From assembly GCF_013114625.1 (NCBI RefSeq), contig NZ_VTXD01000003.1, positions 1 to 64,000 of the forward strand: a DNA stretch of 64,000 nucleotides, written 5' to 3'. The first letter of the stretch is position 1, and each line of letters opens with the position of its first letter. This stretch comes from Vibrio sp. 99-70-13A1. GTDB taxonomy: Bacteria > Pseudomonadota > Gammaproteobacteria > Enterobacterales > Vibrionaceae. Shown one piece after another: positions 9,295-17,369 of this stretch. The notes beneath the pieces were generated by a model. That model saw nothing but the letters and a program-made list of their open reading frames with translations, searched no databases and was not told the DNA's origin. A program made the translations under genes and the position numbers.

Positions 9295-9614
9295 ATCTTA
9301 CTTTTAACCTTGTCTGTTGGCTTTGGCACTGAAACAGTGCAAACAGTAAATTTATATAACTGGTTAGGCTGAACTCTTGGCAACCTAACGCTAATATTCT
9401 TAAATTGTTCTGTACTTAAATGAATTTTTTGACCTGTTAAAACACCATTAATTTCAACATTAAAAGACTGTTTAATTTCTCTAATGTTTCCCACTGTAAT
9501 TTTTATTCGTGGTTGTCCATCTGTAGACAGTTCTTTAATTTCTAACGGGTGTTGTACATGAGAGAATACAGAAAAGCTCATCATGGCAATGAATATAAGT
9601 ATTAAACTCCGCAT
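9252..9614 (-). CDS. small exported Ig-like protein, paralogue of 10504-10890
   Basis: 120 residues with a signal peptide (1-18). The mature part resembles the 128-residue protein two genes upstream: both share a P-x-I-x-I-x-x-GN strand, VEING/IEVNG, GQ, a RLP-x-x-x-P turn, VCT, and a final Cys 16 residues later followed by VKVY(Y/F)P. Here the cysteines are Cys92 and Cys108. The all-beta pattern suggests one immunoglobulin-like domain with a disulfide. No known family is recognised; a chaperone or structural subunit role is inference from the operon. It overlaps its upstream neighbour by 13 bp. Confidence 0.65.
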   Translation of the reverse strand: MRSLILIFIAMMSFSVFSHVQHPLEIKELSTDGQPRIKITVGNIREIKQSFNVEINGVLTGQKIHLSTEQFKNISVRLPRVQPNQLYKFTVCTVSVPKPTDKVKSKICSEVKVYYPQSSQ

Positions 9615-10507
9615 CTTATTGTGGTCACCATTTTGTATTCTCCTGCCATTAATTCTGAACGATTAAGATTAATAATTGGTGCTATCCTAATTCCAGGTCG
9701 GTAAAATTCGCTTTGAATTAATATGCTTTGGTTCTTACCGGTTTTATTATCAGAAAAACCAAAGTTCAATATTTTGTAATCTTCAAAGTAAGACTCGAAA
9801 TACTTAGAACGGTTATTAAATTCATGTTCAAAAGATAAGGTTACTGGGTTTTGTTTCGTCGCCATTGCGCCAACATTAAAACCCGCATAAGTCGATAATG
9901 TCGGTTTTTTATCGTTAAAGATAAAGCCTCCAGAGCTGTCATCTACCTTAATGAAGCAGTAACTTTCTTTTAATAATGGATTGAACGTGACTTCAAGCTC
10001 TCTCTTAAGCTCACCATTAATTAAAATACTCGCTCTTTGTTCATCTCCTCCCAAGTAATCGTCATCATCAGCATAGGTCGCCATCATACTGAACGATTCA
10101 ATCCAGCGTTTTGAATCATTCGCGTGTGGAACAAACTCAAAATTATAGCCGTTAGAACTGGCTTTCTCAGGAGGCTGAAGCCCTTGATTGATATAGATTG
10201 AAGTGAAAAACTCATCATCGGTTCGGTTTAACTTAACATTGCCCTTAAACCGAATGTAATTTCCATCTTTATCCTTTGGAGGCGTTATCGTCCAGTAAGC
10301 CCCGAGTTCACGCAGGTATCTTTTATCCTTAACGATTGGAGCCGAAGGTGAATAACACACTCGCGTTGGATATTGTTTACCATCTATCGCGTTTTTTATT
10401 GATAAGTTCTTACACGACTGCTGATTTGAGCTTGTGATATAAGTCGCACTCGCAAACGTTGGTAATAAACAGATAGACCATAGGCATAATAGAAGTCGTT
10501 TCCTCAT
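9602..10507 (-). CDS. two-domain exported protein, candidate tip or adhesin subunit
   Basis: 301 residues with a signal peptide (1-20). The N-terminal half (about 25-175) is beta-rich with an acidic DDDD patch near 147-150. The C-terminal half begins ESYCFIKVD (Cys184) and ends GEYKMVTTIRCGV (Cys299). This repeats the plan of the 168-residue first-gene product, which has Cys46 near its start and ends GSYTVESVLTIDCKA. The plan is like a fimbrial tip protein, receptor-binding domain plus pilin-like domain, but that is inference. The start overlaps the previous gene's stop by four bases. Confidence 0.6.
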   Translation of the reverse strand: MRKRLLLCLWSICLLPTFASATYITSSNQQSCKNLSIKNAIDGKQYPTRVCYSPSAPIVKDKRYLRELGAYWTITPPKDKDGNYIRFKGNVKLNRTDDEFFTSIYINQGLQPPEKASSNGYNFEFVPHANDSKRWIESFSMMATYADDDDYLGGDEQRASILINGELKRELEVTFNPLLKESYCFIKVDDSSGGFIFNDKKPTLSTYAGFNVGAMATKQNPVTLSFEHEFNNRSKYFESYFEDYKILNFGFSDNKTGKNQSILIQSEFYRPGIRIAPIINLNRSELMAGEYKMVTTIRCGV

Positions 10508-10890
10508 CCTTCTTTTGCCTGTATCAATTTAGTTTTTGGGAAATAAACTTTTACTGGAGTACACATTCTTGTTCTTGGAATCCCCGCTTTCGGGCTTCGC
10601 GCAATAGTGCAGACTTCTAATGAAACTTTTTTATCTGGCTCGATATTCGGCAATCTTATATAAGCTTTTTTCTGCTCTCGCGCTTGTAGCTTGACGGTTT
10701 GCCCTGTCATGATTCCATTCACTTCAATGTCATAAGTGTATGGAGTGCTATTTAAATTGCCGAATTGAATTTGAATGGTTGGTCGTTGGCTGTATACGAT
10801 CTCTTTAATTTCATCTTGATTTTGCGAATGTGACATTACATTGAAAGAGGTTGCCGCCATTACAGCGGCTATCATCACTAATTTTTTCAT
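10504..10890 (-). CDS. small exported Ig-like protein, paralogue of 9252-9614
   Basis: 128 residues with a signal peptide (1-20). The mature region shares the strand pattern and cysteine spacing of the 120-residue gene product (Cys94 and Cys110, 16 apart), with IEVNGIMTGQ, RLPNIEPD, LEVCT and VKVYFP as common elements. Two paralogues separated by the 301-residue gene suggest that each serves a different partner. No family is recognised. It starts three bases after the 78-residue protein gene ends and overlaps the next gene by ATGA. Confidence 0.65.
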   Translation of the reverse strand: MKKLVMIAAVMAATSFNVMSHSQNQDEIKEIVYSQRPTIQIQFGNLNSTPYTYDIEVNGIMTGQTVKLQAREQKKAYIRLPNIEPDKKVSLEVCTIARSPKAGIPRTRMCTPVKVYFPKTKLIQAKEG

Positions 10891-10892
10891 TT

Positions 10893-11129
10893 CTAATTAC
10901 ATGAGATTAAATCATCCTTCTTGCTTTTCGCTTTTGCCTTATCCGTGTTGATGGTGTAAATCGCATTTCCGTTTTTGTCGTTTTTATAAAACTCCAAACG
11001 GCTATCGTTAACATCAACTTTTTTAATCCAGCAAATTCTTGGTACTTTTTCAGAAAAAACCAGTGTTGTACTGTAAGAACCAAAAGAGAAAAACAACAAA
11101 AACAATGTCGTGATTAATTTAATAGCCAT
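10893..11129 (-). CDS. short exported protein resembling the first-gene subunit
   Basis: 78 residues from the ATG at 11129, which has AAGGG at good spacing; an ATG at 11144 lies inside a hairpin arm. A signal peptide (1-20) is followed by TTLVFSEKVPRICWI, like TMTFKENVAEVCGI in the 168-residue protein, and the protein ends ISCN like IDCKA there. Cys33 and Cys77 would form the same disulfide in about half the length. It could be a minor subunit or a shortened paralogue. It is the first gene after the intercistronic hairpin. Confidence 0.55.
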   Translation of the reverse strand: MAIKLITTLFLLFFSFGSYSTTLVFSEKVPRICWIKKVDVNDSRLEFYKNDKNGNAIYTINTDKAKAKSKKDDLISCN

Positions 11130-11138
11130 ACCTATCCC

Positions 11139-11170
11139 TTGCATTACTTGTCGATATACAAGTAATGCAA
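11139..11170. promoter_or_regulatory. perfect intercistronic hairpin between operon genes 1 and 2
   Basis: TTGCATTACTTGT at 11139-11151 and its exact reverse complement at 11158-11170 flank a six-base loop, a 13-bp stem. It lies in the 139-bp gap between the first gene (stop at 11269) and the second gene (start at 11129), directly 5' of the second gene's ribosome binding site. There is no following T tract on the minus strand, so an RNA-stabilising, processing or translation-control role is likelier than full termination. Confidence 0.7.
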
Positions 11171-11268
11171 CAGCATGGCTCTATATTCCAACGCTATTGG
11201 CGGGCTTTATGATCTGCATTCACAAATATCAATCACCCGGTCAAAGCACTGGCGTGTCAACTTTTTGG

Positions 11269-11775
11269 TTATGCTTTACAGTCAATAGTTAGGACACTTT
11301 CTACAGTGTACGAACCTTCTTTGATCTCTGTAGAGTCTAGCTCTGTCACTGCAATTGCTTTAAGCGAAGAACCAATTGCAAACTCTGTAGCCGTATTCTC
11401 AGCAAGTACTTTTAGGTAGTCCGCATCACGCTCATTCGCACCAATCCATAGCCCAGCTTTAGCTTCAGAACCATCGATTTTCTTCACATCATTCTTAACC
11501 GTATTTACCGTGATGTTTGCTTTAGTCTTGCTTCCGTTTGATGCTAGTTGAAAGTCTACAAATGTTTCACCATTCGCATCTTCATCATTAAATTTAATCG
11601 AACCCTCATGGTAAGCATTACCATTCGTGCGGATACCACAAACCTCAGCCACATTCTCTTTAAATGTCATAGTTGCACTCGGTTGAGCGTTAACTGCTGT
11701 ATGAGGGTTTTGCGAAGCTGCAATTGCTGTGAATGAAGCCGATGCGATTACTAGAGCTAAAATTGTCTTTTTCAT
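11269..11775 (-). CDS. candidate major surface subunit, pilin-like, of the OmpA-linked operon
   Basis: 168 residues from the ATG at 11775 (AAGAG upstream); a longer frame starts at 11799. A signal peptide ends AIAA at residue 20. The mature part is all-beta: first strand SATMTFKENVAEVCG with Cys46, and last strand SYTVESVLTIDC with Cys166. This is the layout of fimbrial or spore-coat-U-like subunits, but I cannot place it in a named family. It is first in the operon and separated from the rest by a hairpin, a common arrangement for a highly expressed structural subunit. Function is inferred. Confidence 0.6.
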   Translation of the reverse strand: MKKTILALVIASASFTAIAASQNPHTAVNAQPSATMTFKENVAEVCGIRTNGNAYHEGSIKFNDEDANGETFVDFQLASNGSKTKANITVNTVKNDVKKIDGSEAKAGLWIGANERDADYLKVLAENTATEFAIGSSLKAIAVTELDSTEIKEGSYTVESVLTIDCKA

Positions 11776-12135
11776 GTGATGAATTCTCTTACCAGTCAAA
11801 ATATTTCGCCTAAAAATTGGCGCGTCAAATTATGGTCGAATTAAAACATTTATATGACTCAAATCACACATTGAGAATGTAATTGCTTGTAAGGCACCCA
11901 GCCCTTTGTAAGCCACAATGACCAAAGAACGCTTACATTAGTAAAATTTTTGATTGGAGAAGGTAACATTGAAGGGTTAAATAACAGCGAGAGAACGCTT
12001 TCAAACAGAACTGTCATTTCGTTGGCAGGCTTTAGAGAGCCGCTTTAATGACGTTAGTGATGTATTTCATACTAATCAATGTACAAACCTAAAAAAAAAG
12101 AACCGCTGCCGGTTCTTTTTATTATTCAGACTTAA
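11776..12135. other. promoter region of the surface-subunit operon
   Basis: 360 bp with no gene. The right edge holds the trypsin gene terminator (12095-12120). The remainder, AT-rich around 11820-11960, should contain the minus-strand promoter of the operon. I could not pick a single convincing promoter. Confidence 0.45.
12095..12122 (-). terminator. terminator, AAAAAGAACC/GGTTCTTTTT
   Basis: Ten-base arms flank GCTGCC, with A and T tracts on both sides. It lies 14 bp past the stop of the trypsin gene and could work in both directions. Confidence 0.8.
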
Positions 12136-13398
12136 TCACTTTCTTTTTCTATACAGCCCAAGTCCAAACAAACCAAGAACGAATAAGAATCCAATAGAGC
12201 CTCCTGAAGAGCCGCCGCTATTTAAAGCAGGAGCAGGTTGAGGTTCAAGTGTTGGAGCAGGATCTGGCGTTTGTTCAGGCTCTGGAGTCGGAACTGGGCC
12301 TGGTGTTGGCACAGGCTCAGGAGTCGGAACTGGATCCGGCGTTGGTTCGGGCTCTGGAGTTGGAACCGGATCTGGTGTTGGTTCAGGCTCTGGAGTTGGA
12401 ACTGGATCTGGCGCTTGATCACCCACAGAATGATAATTGCTGGTGTCTAAGCTCTGATCATAAACGAGAGGGCTACCAGGGTTATAACCTTCATTATTGA
12501 TGACGTCATTAATCCAATCTTGATAATGAATCAGTTCAGTAAAATTAGAATGTACGCTACTACCGCTATTTACAATCCCAACCTGAACCTGCTGCCCGTT
12601 TGAATGGTTGTAATATAGAGGACCACCCGAATCACCCTGTCCTGTAACGCCATAGTCACCGCGATTATAGTCAGGGTGGATAGTGCATATTAACTTATCT
12701 ATGTGCGCATAGCCTGAGACGTAGCATGTGTCATCCCCTAGCAGTTTGGTTTGACCATATTGCAGCACTCCGGGGATATAGGTGACAAAACCATTGTCTT
12801 CTCTCGCATAACCTAACCCAACCATATCTAGCATGGTATCCGGCACATCGTATTCCTTATCAAAAGGCAATGTAATGGATTCAACATTATCAATAGGGTT
12901 AATCGGTGTTTGTAATTCTATAATTGCGATGTCGTAAATTCTTTCATCAGCAAGCGTAAAGCCGAGTGCTTGATGTTTAAACTTAAAGCTTGGGTGAGCG
13001 TAAAAGTTTTTAACGGCTTTTAACTCAGATTGGGTCACATCCCTCGTTGGGTTTTTCACTAGAATCTTAAGGCTATGCTTATCGATTGGTGAATAAACGG
13101 CAGCTTTTTGGATTCCCGAAGAAGTATTACCCGGCACATTATAAACAGGAGCAGAGGTTTGATAATAAAGACAATGCGCAGCCGTTAAAATAAGCGTATC
13201 ACTAAGAATAGAGCCACCGCAGAACTGACTACTTGCTTGACCTTGTTCCAAACGTAATTGCGCGTAACTTTTGAACTTACTTACGTCTGCATCATCACCA
13301 CCAATGACATAGGCTTCTGGAATAGCCTGACCAGCAGCTATACCAGCGCTGAAGCACATCGTCGTTAGCAGCATCGGAATAGTATTTATCTTTTTCAT
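12136..13398 (-). CDS. secreted trypsin-like serine protease with GlyGly-CTERM anchor
   Basis: 420 residues from the ATG at 13398, which follows GGGAGAGGGC; the frame upstream of it is unlikely to be translated. Signal peptide 1-25, activation-type VIGG at 31-34, and catalytic triad His75 (TAAHC), Asp156 (YDIAIIEL) and Ser257 (GQGDSGGPL). A Pro/Thr/Glu repeat of 12-residue units precedes a C-terminal GGSSGG stretch, a hydrophobic helix and RKRK. That tail is the GlyGly-CTERM sorting signal processed by rhombosortase after type II secretion in Vibrio and Shewanella. No rhombosortase gene is in the window. Confidence 0.9.
   Translation of the reverse strand: MKKINTIPMLLTTMCFSAGIAAGQAIPEAYVIGGDDADVSKFKSYAQLRLEQGQASSQFCGGSILSDTLILTAAHCLYYQTSAPVYNVPGNTSSGIQKAAVYSPIDKHSLKILVKNPTRDVTQSELKAVKNFYAHPSFKFKHQALGFTLADERIYDIAIIELQTPINPIDNVESITLPFDKEYDVPDTMLDMVGLGYAREDNGFVTYIPGVLQYGQTKLLGDDTCYVSGYAHIDKLICTIHPDYNRGDYGVTGQGDSGGPLYYNHSNGQQVQVGIVNSGSSVHSNFTELIHYQDWINDVINNEGYNPGSPLVYDQSLDTSNYHSVGDQAPDPVPTPEPEPTPDPVPTPEPEPTPDPVPTPEPVPTPGPVPTPEPEQTPDPAPTLEPQPAPALNSGGSSGGSIGFLFVLGLFGLGLYRKRK
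12278..12415. repeat. 36-bp in-frame tandem repeat coding the protease Pro-rich stalk
   Basis: About 3.8 copies of a 36-bp unit beginning GGCTCTGGAGT. Each codes 12 residues of PTPEPEPTPDPV type. The unit is a multiple of three, so copy number can change stalk length without frameshift. Confidence 0.85.
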
Positions 13399-13656
13399 AT
13401 GCCCTCTCCCTGATAATTTTATAAAACTGGAGGTTAACATAAAAGCAACAAGCCAAAAGAACAAAAAAACCAATTAGGACAACAAGTTAAACGCTATCGT
13501 TCTAAATTTTTAATGTAATAAGAAAGAAAACCTTACAGGGCGGGGTTCGCTTAGTAAGCACATAAATGCTTATTCAATTCGTATTATTCCTGATTTCGGT
13601 TTACAAAATCAAAGCAGTCAACTGAATCAAAGATGAAGTCGATATATAGCTGGCGC

Positions 13657-14838
13657 TTACCAATTGATTCCAGATAAGTTAGTTTTATGGACAACACATT
13701 CCTGAGCTTGATTAAACAGCATGAAATCGACCAGTTCGCTCTGTAAAGCATGAGTAAAGCTATCTTGCTTGCTGGCTCCCCACTTAGCAAAACCACCTTC
13801 CATCACCAAATTATGAATATTCAGCACTGCTATTTTTCGGTCCACTTTGCAGTCCATTCTACCAACGAGCTCACCCTGCCATAAAATTGGCAGACAAAAA
13901 TAGCCAAATTGTCGCTTGGCTTCTGGCACATAGCATTCAAGCAAATAATCGTAGCCAAACAATGCCTGCATGCGCTTTCTTTGAATCAATAAATTATCAA
14001 AGGGAGACAGAATTTTTAGCTTGCTTCTCGCTAGCGGCTGGTTTAACAAATCTAACGATTCCGACAAGGCAAAGTATGTAAAACCATTGACCGAGATCTG
14101 TAGCACACTTCCCTCTTCCAGCATTTCAGACAACACTTTCACTACGAGTGGCTTGGTATTTTTCAATAGATAGGACATTTCTGCAGCGTGACCAAGCCCA
14201 TTAGCTTTCAAATACTGAATGATTAAATAGCGAGCATATTCTTCTGCAGTTGGTATGGAAATATCAACATCTACAGGAACGACTCGCTCTGTTAAGTCAT
14301 ACACCTTATGAAAGTTTGAACGTGAAGAAACCATTAAGTCACCCTGCATGAACAAGGTTTCTAATGCTTGTTTCGCCGGTTTTCCGCCCCACCCTCCTTT
14401 GTGTTTTCTTTCGCCCTCAAAATCTTTAGCCATTAATGGACCTTCGCTTTCGATTCGTTGAATAACACTTTTCATCAGATCATGATTGGGCTTATACCAA
14501 TGGCTTAACGCACCAGTTTTAAAGGCGTTCTTTCGGTACAAACTGAAACGGTAATCCCGCATAGGTAAGTAAGCGGCAGCGTGCGACCAATACTCAAAGA
14601 CTTTTCTACCTTCTACCAATTCATCAAGGTGACTAAGTTTATAACGCGGGTTTCGATTCCACAGCGTGTGGTGGTGGGCTCTTTGAATAACAGAGATGGT
14701 GTCTATTTGAATGTAACCAAGCTGTTCTATCGCAGTGAGAGTATGTGAAACAGCACTTCCTTGCGCTTTCTTTTTAGGTGGTAAACCTTGTGAAATCAGG
14801 ACTAACTTTTTAGCTTGGGAAGGAGATAAAGCATCCAT
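13657..14838 (-). CDS. ycaQ: YcaQ-type DNA glycosylase (AlkX family, HTH_42)
   Basis: 393 residues from the ATG at 14838, preceded by GAGAG at seven bases and giving the family's usual opening; the frame extends to 14889. The catalytic Gln-x-Asp motif Q44-I-D46 sits in GYIQIDTISVIQRAHHH, followed by the hallmark EYWSHAAAYLPM segment. E. coli YcaQ removes bulky N7-alkylguanine lesions and unhooks interstrand crosslinks. QxD rather than QxQ places this in the YcaQ/AlkX branch and not the AlkZ toxin self-resistance branch. It stands alone, with no biosynthetic cluster nearby. Confidence 0.85.
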   Translation of the reverse strand: MDALSPSQAKKLVLISQGLPPKKKAQGSAVSHTLTAIEQLGYIQIDTISVIQRAHHHTLWNRNPRYKLSHLDELVEGRKVFEYWSHAAAYLPMRDYRFSLYRKNAFKTGALSHWYKPNHDLMKSVIQRIESEGPLMAKDFEGERKHKGGWGGKPAKQALETLFMQGDLMVSSRSNFHKVYDLTERVVPVDVDISIPTAEEYARYLIIQYLKANGLGHAAEMSYLLKNTKPLVVKVLSEMLEEGSVLQISVNGFTYFALSESLDLLNQPLARSKLKILSPFDNLLIQRKRMQALFGYDYLLECYVPEAKRQFGYFCLPILWQGELVGRMDCKVDRKIAVLNIHNLVMEGGFAKWGASKQDSFTHALQSELVDFMLFNQAQECVVHKTNLSGINW

Positions 14839-15020
14839 TTTCATACTCTCTTGAATCGGTTCGAAGCCAATTAACATACGCGATTTCATTCACTTTCACA
14901 AAATCAGCACGGTTTAGAAAACGGAAAAAGTAAAGAACCACAATCAGTTAAGCGTTATCATTTAAAAATTCTTATGTAACCGTTATGATAAGCACCAATA
15001 TCGTCTTGGTGAATAATGAA

Positions 15021-15449
15021 ATGGTAAAAGTAACAGCAGCAAAAGCGGAACTGACCCGTCAAAGAATTATAGATGCGGCATTTAAAATAACGTTAAGCGA
15101 AGGTTTTGAAGCGGCGACTTTTACTCGTATATCTCAAGTGGCAAAACTTTCTCGAAGTGGTATTAACACACACTATGCAAGAAAGTCTGACATCGCCAAG
15201 GTACTTGCGCCTCTTTATGTTTCTATTATCCAAAAGCCTTTAGATAACAGCTCTACAGAAGCTTTCTATAAATCATGGGTGGATGCTTTTGAGAATAATC
15301 CGACCTTTAAAGCCGCGGTGGTAACAGCAGGACCAATCATCCCAAAGTTAACGGGTGTGAAAGGTTTATTTGACTTAATCCAAGGTGACCCAGACCAAAT
15401 ACAGATGTGCGTTTATGCTTGTGTTGGCTACTCGGTTATTAACGCGTAA
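15021..15449 (+). CDS. TetR-like regulator, short
   Basis: 142 residues from the ATG at 15021; the open frame begins at 14985 but has no ribosome binding site there. The N-terminal helix-turn-helix is clear (LTRQRIIDAAFKITLSEGFEAATFTRISQVAKLSRSG), followed by HYARKSDI. The ligand-binding half is only about 90 residues, shorter than usual for TetR proteins. It may be truncated or a compact subfamily. No partner gene is adjacent downstream. Confidence 0.65.
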   Translation: MVKVTAAKAELTRQRIIDAAFKITLSEGFEAATFTRISQVAKLSRSGINTHYARKSDIAKVLAPLYVSIIQKPLDNSSTEAFYKSWVDAFENNPTFKAAVVTAGPIIPKLTGVKGLFDLIQGDPDQIQMCVYACVGYSVINA

Positions 15450-15982
15450 CTTCAAAACACTTTTATCCTGTGAAGCCTTTTACTTCTAGATTCAGCTTCT
15501 TTACTAATATGATTACGGTCTATCTACAAAATGAGCCGTAGAATGAGTAATAGAAAAAGGAGCAAGCTCAACAAGCTTCGAATCAATTCAGTGTATGCCA
15601 TAAGCCTCATTATTTATTGTTGGAATAAGAGTGAGTCAGTGCATTTCTAATGCATCTAGATTGCCGCGATTACAGGTGCGCCAACCCTTATTGCGGATTT
15701 AGTCCTTTTACTTTCGACAATAGACCTCCATTGAAGGTGATCCTTTGAGGCTTACCAGTAAGCTAAATCCGTAACTCATCGTAAACAGCTCAATCAACCA
15801 AACTATATTTAATTTAGGCTGGGCATTGTACATATTAAGGATATCATCCACAAAAGTATTTATGCATTCGATCTATATTGAAAATAAAGCATCGTATTAG
15901 GTTGAATTTACCTATTGAACAAGGCTATAAATAGCGCGCGAAAGTCAGAGGACTTAATAAGAACAAAACCAGAGGATCTCAA
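15450..15982. other. long intergenic region with a structured segment
   Basis: About 530 bp without a coding frame I can support. The right end holds the promoter and an AGAGGA ribosome binding site for the DUF1059 gene. The middle (15664-15771) contains several complementary segments, listed separately as a possible structured RNA. Confidence 0.5.
15664..15771. ncRNA. possible structured RNA with alternative stems
   Basis: CGGATTTAG (15694-15702) pairs perfectly with CTAAATCCG (15763-15771), closing a region that contains ACCT/AGGT and CTTA/TAAG hairpins and a CCTT/GAGG pair. CCGCGAT (15664-15670) can pair with ATTGCGG (15690-15696), using the same CGG, so the two stems are mutually exclusive. 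Strand and expression are unknown. This could be a small RNA, a leader or chance structure. Confidence 0.25.
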
Positions 15983-16219
15983 ATGAAAACGATGACTTGT
16001 AAACAATTGGGTGGTGCGTGTGATGAAGCATTCACAGCAGCAACATTTGAAGAGATTGTTGAGCTAAGTAAGACACACGGAATGGCAATGTTCCAACAGC
16101 AAGATGCGACTCATATGGCAGCGATGATGGAAGTACAAAAGATGCTTCAAGATCCTGCAGCAATGATGCAGTGGTTTGCGACTAAGAAACAAGAATTCGA
16201 CAACCAAGCCGAAGACTAG
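15983..16219 (+). CDS. DUF1059 family small protein
   Basis: 78 residues, preceded by AGAGGATCTCAA. The sequence opens MKTMTCKQLGGACDEAF and continues with a helix containing VELSKTHGMAMF, which matches the DUF1059 family of about 60-80-residue cytoplasmic proteins with a conserved CKxxGxxCDxxF motif. Their biochemical role is unknown; the two cysteines suggest metal or redox binding. It is monocistronic, ending in a strong terminator shared with the HAD gene opposite. Confidence 0.8.
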   Translation: MKTMTCKQLGGACDEAFTAATFEEIVELSKTHGMAMFQQQDATHMAAMMEVQKMLQDPAAMMQWFATKKQEFDNQAED

Positions 16220-16350
16220 AAGCTTCTGTTGCTTTCTATTGCGCAGGTAACTAAGTAATAAAAGTCACTCAATTAAGCTGGATTATCGAGGCTTAATTAT
16301 CGAAGCTAAGTGAACAAAGCTAAGCCGTAAAAAGTTCACTGATGAATATC

Positions 16351-16396
16351 AAAAAGCCAGCGAATCTCAGTATGTACTGTGGTCCGCTGGCTTTTT
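16351..16396. terminator. bidirectional terminator
   Basis: AAAAAGCCAGCG and CGCTGGCTTTTT are perfect 12-bp arms between the convergent DUF1059 and HAD genes. Confidence 0.85.
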
Positions 16397-16410
16397 TATG
16401 TGAGTGCTTG

Positions 16411-17211
16411 TTATGACTTCAGTAACTCACGGAGAATAGTCAATACACCTGAATCTTTATTGCTTGGAGCCATGAAACGCGCGGTTTCTTTTACTGTTTC
16501 ATGGGCATTTTCCATTGCGTAAGAATGGTAGCTCTCTTTTAGCATTTCTAAATCGTTTAGATAGTCACCAAAGCTCATGGTTTGTTCATGAGTAAAAGCT
16601 AAGGTTTGCTGTAAGTGCTTCAAAGCCGCACCTTTAGATGCTTGAGCATTCATCACATCCAACCAAATCTTAGCACTCACCACCACTTGATAATCAGCCC
16701 CAAACTTGGCTTCAATTGTTGGGTTTACATGTTCTTGTGAACCATCAAAATGACAGATTGCCACCTTGATAAAATCATCTTCAACCGCTAATAAATCAGC
16801 AACTTGCTCGCAGCGATGATAATACTTAGAGAACTCTTTTAGTGCGTCTTGATTCTTCGTTTCAACATAAGCCGAACGCTTACCGCACAAGACAATATGT
16901 GCACCTTCAATCTGCCTTGCTTCTTCAATAATGTTCACAATTGATGCTTTATCAAGTGTACAACTGTAGAGTTCTTTCCCTTGGTACATCACTAATGTGC
17001 CGTTTTCAGCAATGAACATCATGCGATCTTTTAACGGTGCGAACGTTTCAATTAAGCTGTAATACTGACGACCAGAAGCCGCCGCAAACATAATCTTTTT
17101 TTCTTCTAATTGCTGGTACACATCGAAAAATGCTGGGTCTAATTGGCTATGTTCATTCAGTAATGTGCCATCCATATCTGCGGCAATGAATTTGATTGAT
17201 TGTTGTGGCAT
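16411..17211 (-). CDS. Cof-type HAD-IIB phosphatase
   Basis: 266 residues, the usual length for Cof/YbjI/YidA-like phosphatases. Motif I is ADMDGTLL (Asp12, Asp14), followed by AAASGR (motif II region), a C2B cap, Lys in QASKGAALKHL (motif III) and SFGDYLNDLEML (motif IV, GDxxND). These enzymes dephosphorylate sugar phosphates, flavins or pyridoxal phosphate in the cytoplasm; the substrate cannot be read from sequence. Monocistronic. Confidence 0.85.
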   Translation of the reverse strand: MPQQSIKFIAADMDGTLLNEHSQLDPAFFDVYQQLEEKKIMFAAASGRQYYSLIETFAPLKDRMMFIAENGTLVMYQGKELYSCTLDKASIVNIIEEARQIEGAHIVLCGKRSAYVETKNQDALKEFSKYYHRCEQVADLLAVEDDFIKVAICHFDGSQEHVNPTIEAKFGADYQVVVSAKIWLDVMNAQASKGAALKHLQQTLAFTHEQTMSFGDYLNDLEMLKESYHSYAMENAHETVKETARFMAPSNKDSGVLTILRELLKS

Positions 17212-17369
17212 CTGTAGGGCTTACCTTAAAAATATTGGTGCATCAAAGTACACTTAAAAAATGGAATACCACCATTACGATGAGAGCAGCATTCAAATAT
17301 TACTGTGCGAAGATTTATCACTTAACGCTTTTTGATACAAGGGATGAACAATTCTGGCTTGTAAGATAA

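Noticed and set aside
12249..12500. Frames in the Pro-rich repeat of the protease on the opposite strand
   Set aside because: Produced by the 36-bp repeat; no ribosome binding site or real protein features.
13657..14838. YcaQ-family gene as an AlkZ-type self-resistance glycosylase of a hidden biosynthetic cluster
   Set aside because: The catalytic motif is QxD (YcaQ branch) and no biosynthetic genes lie nearby.
15664..15771. Reading the paired region as an integron attC site
   Set aside because: It lacks the conserved R' and R'' core boxes (RYYYAAC and GTTRRRY) and no cassette gene follows.
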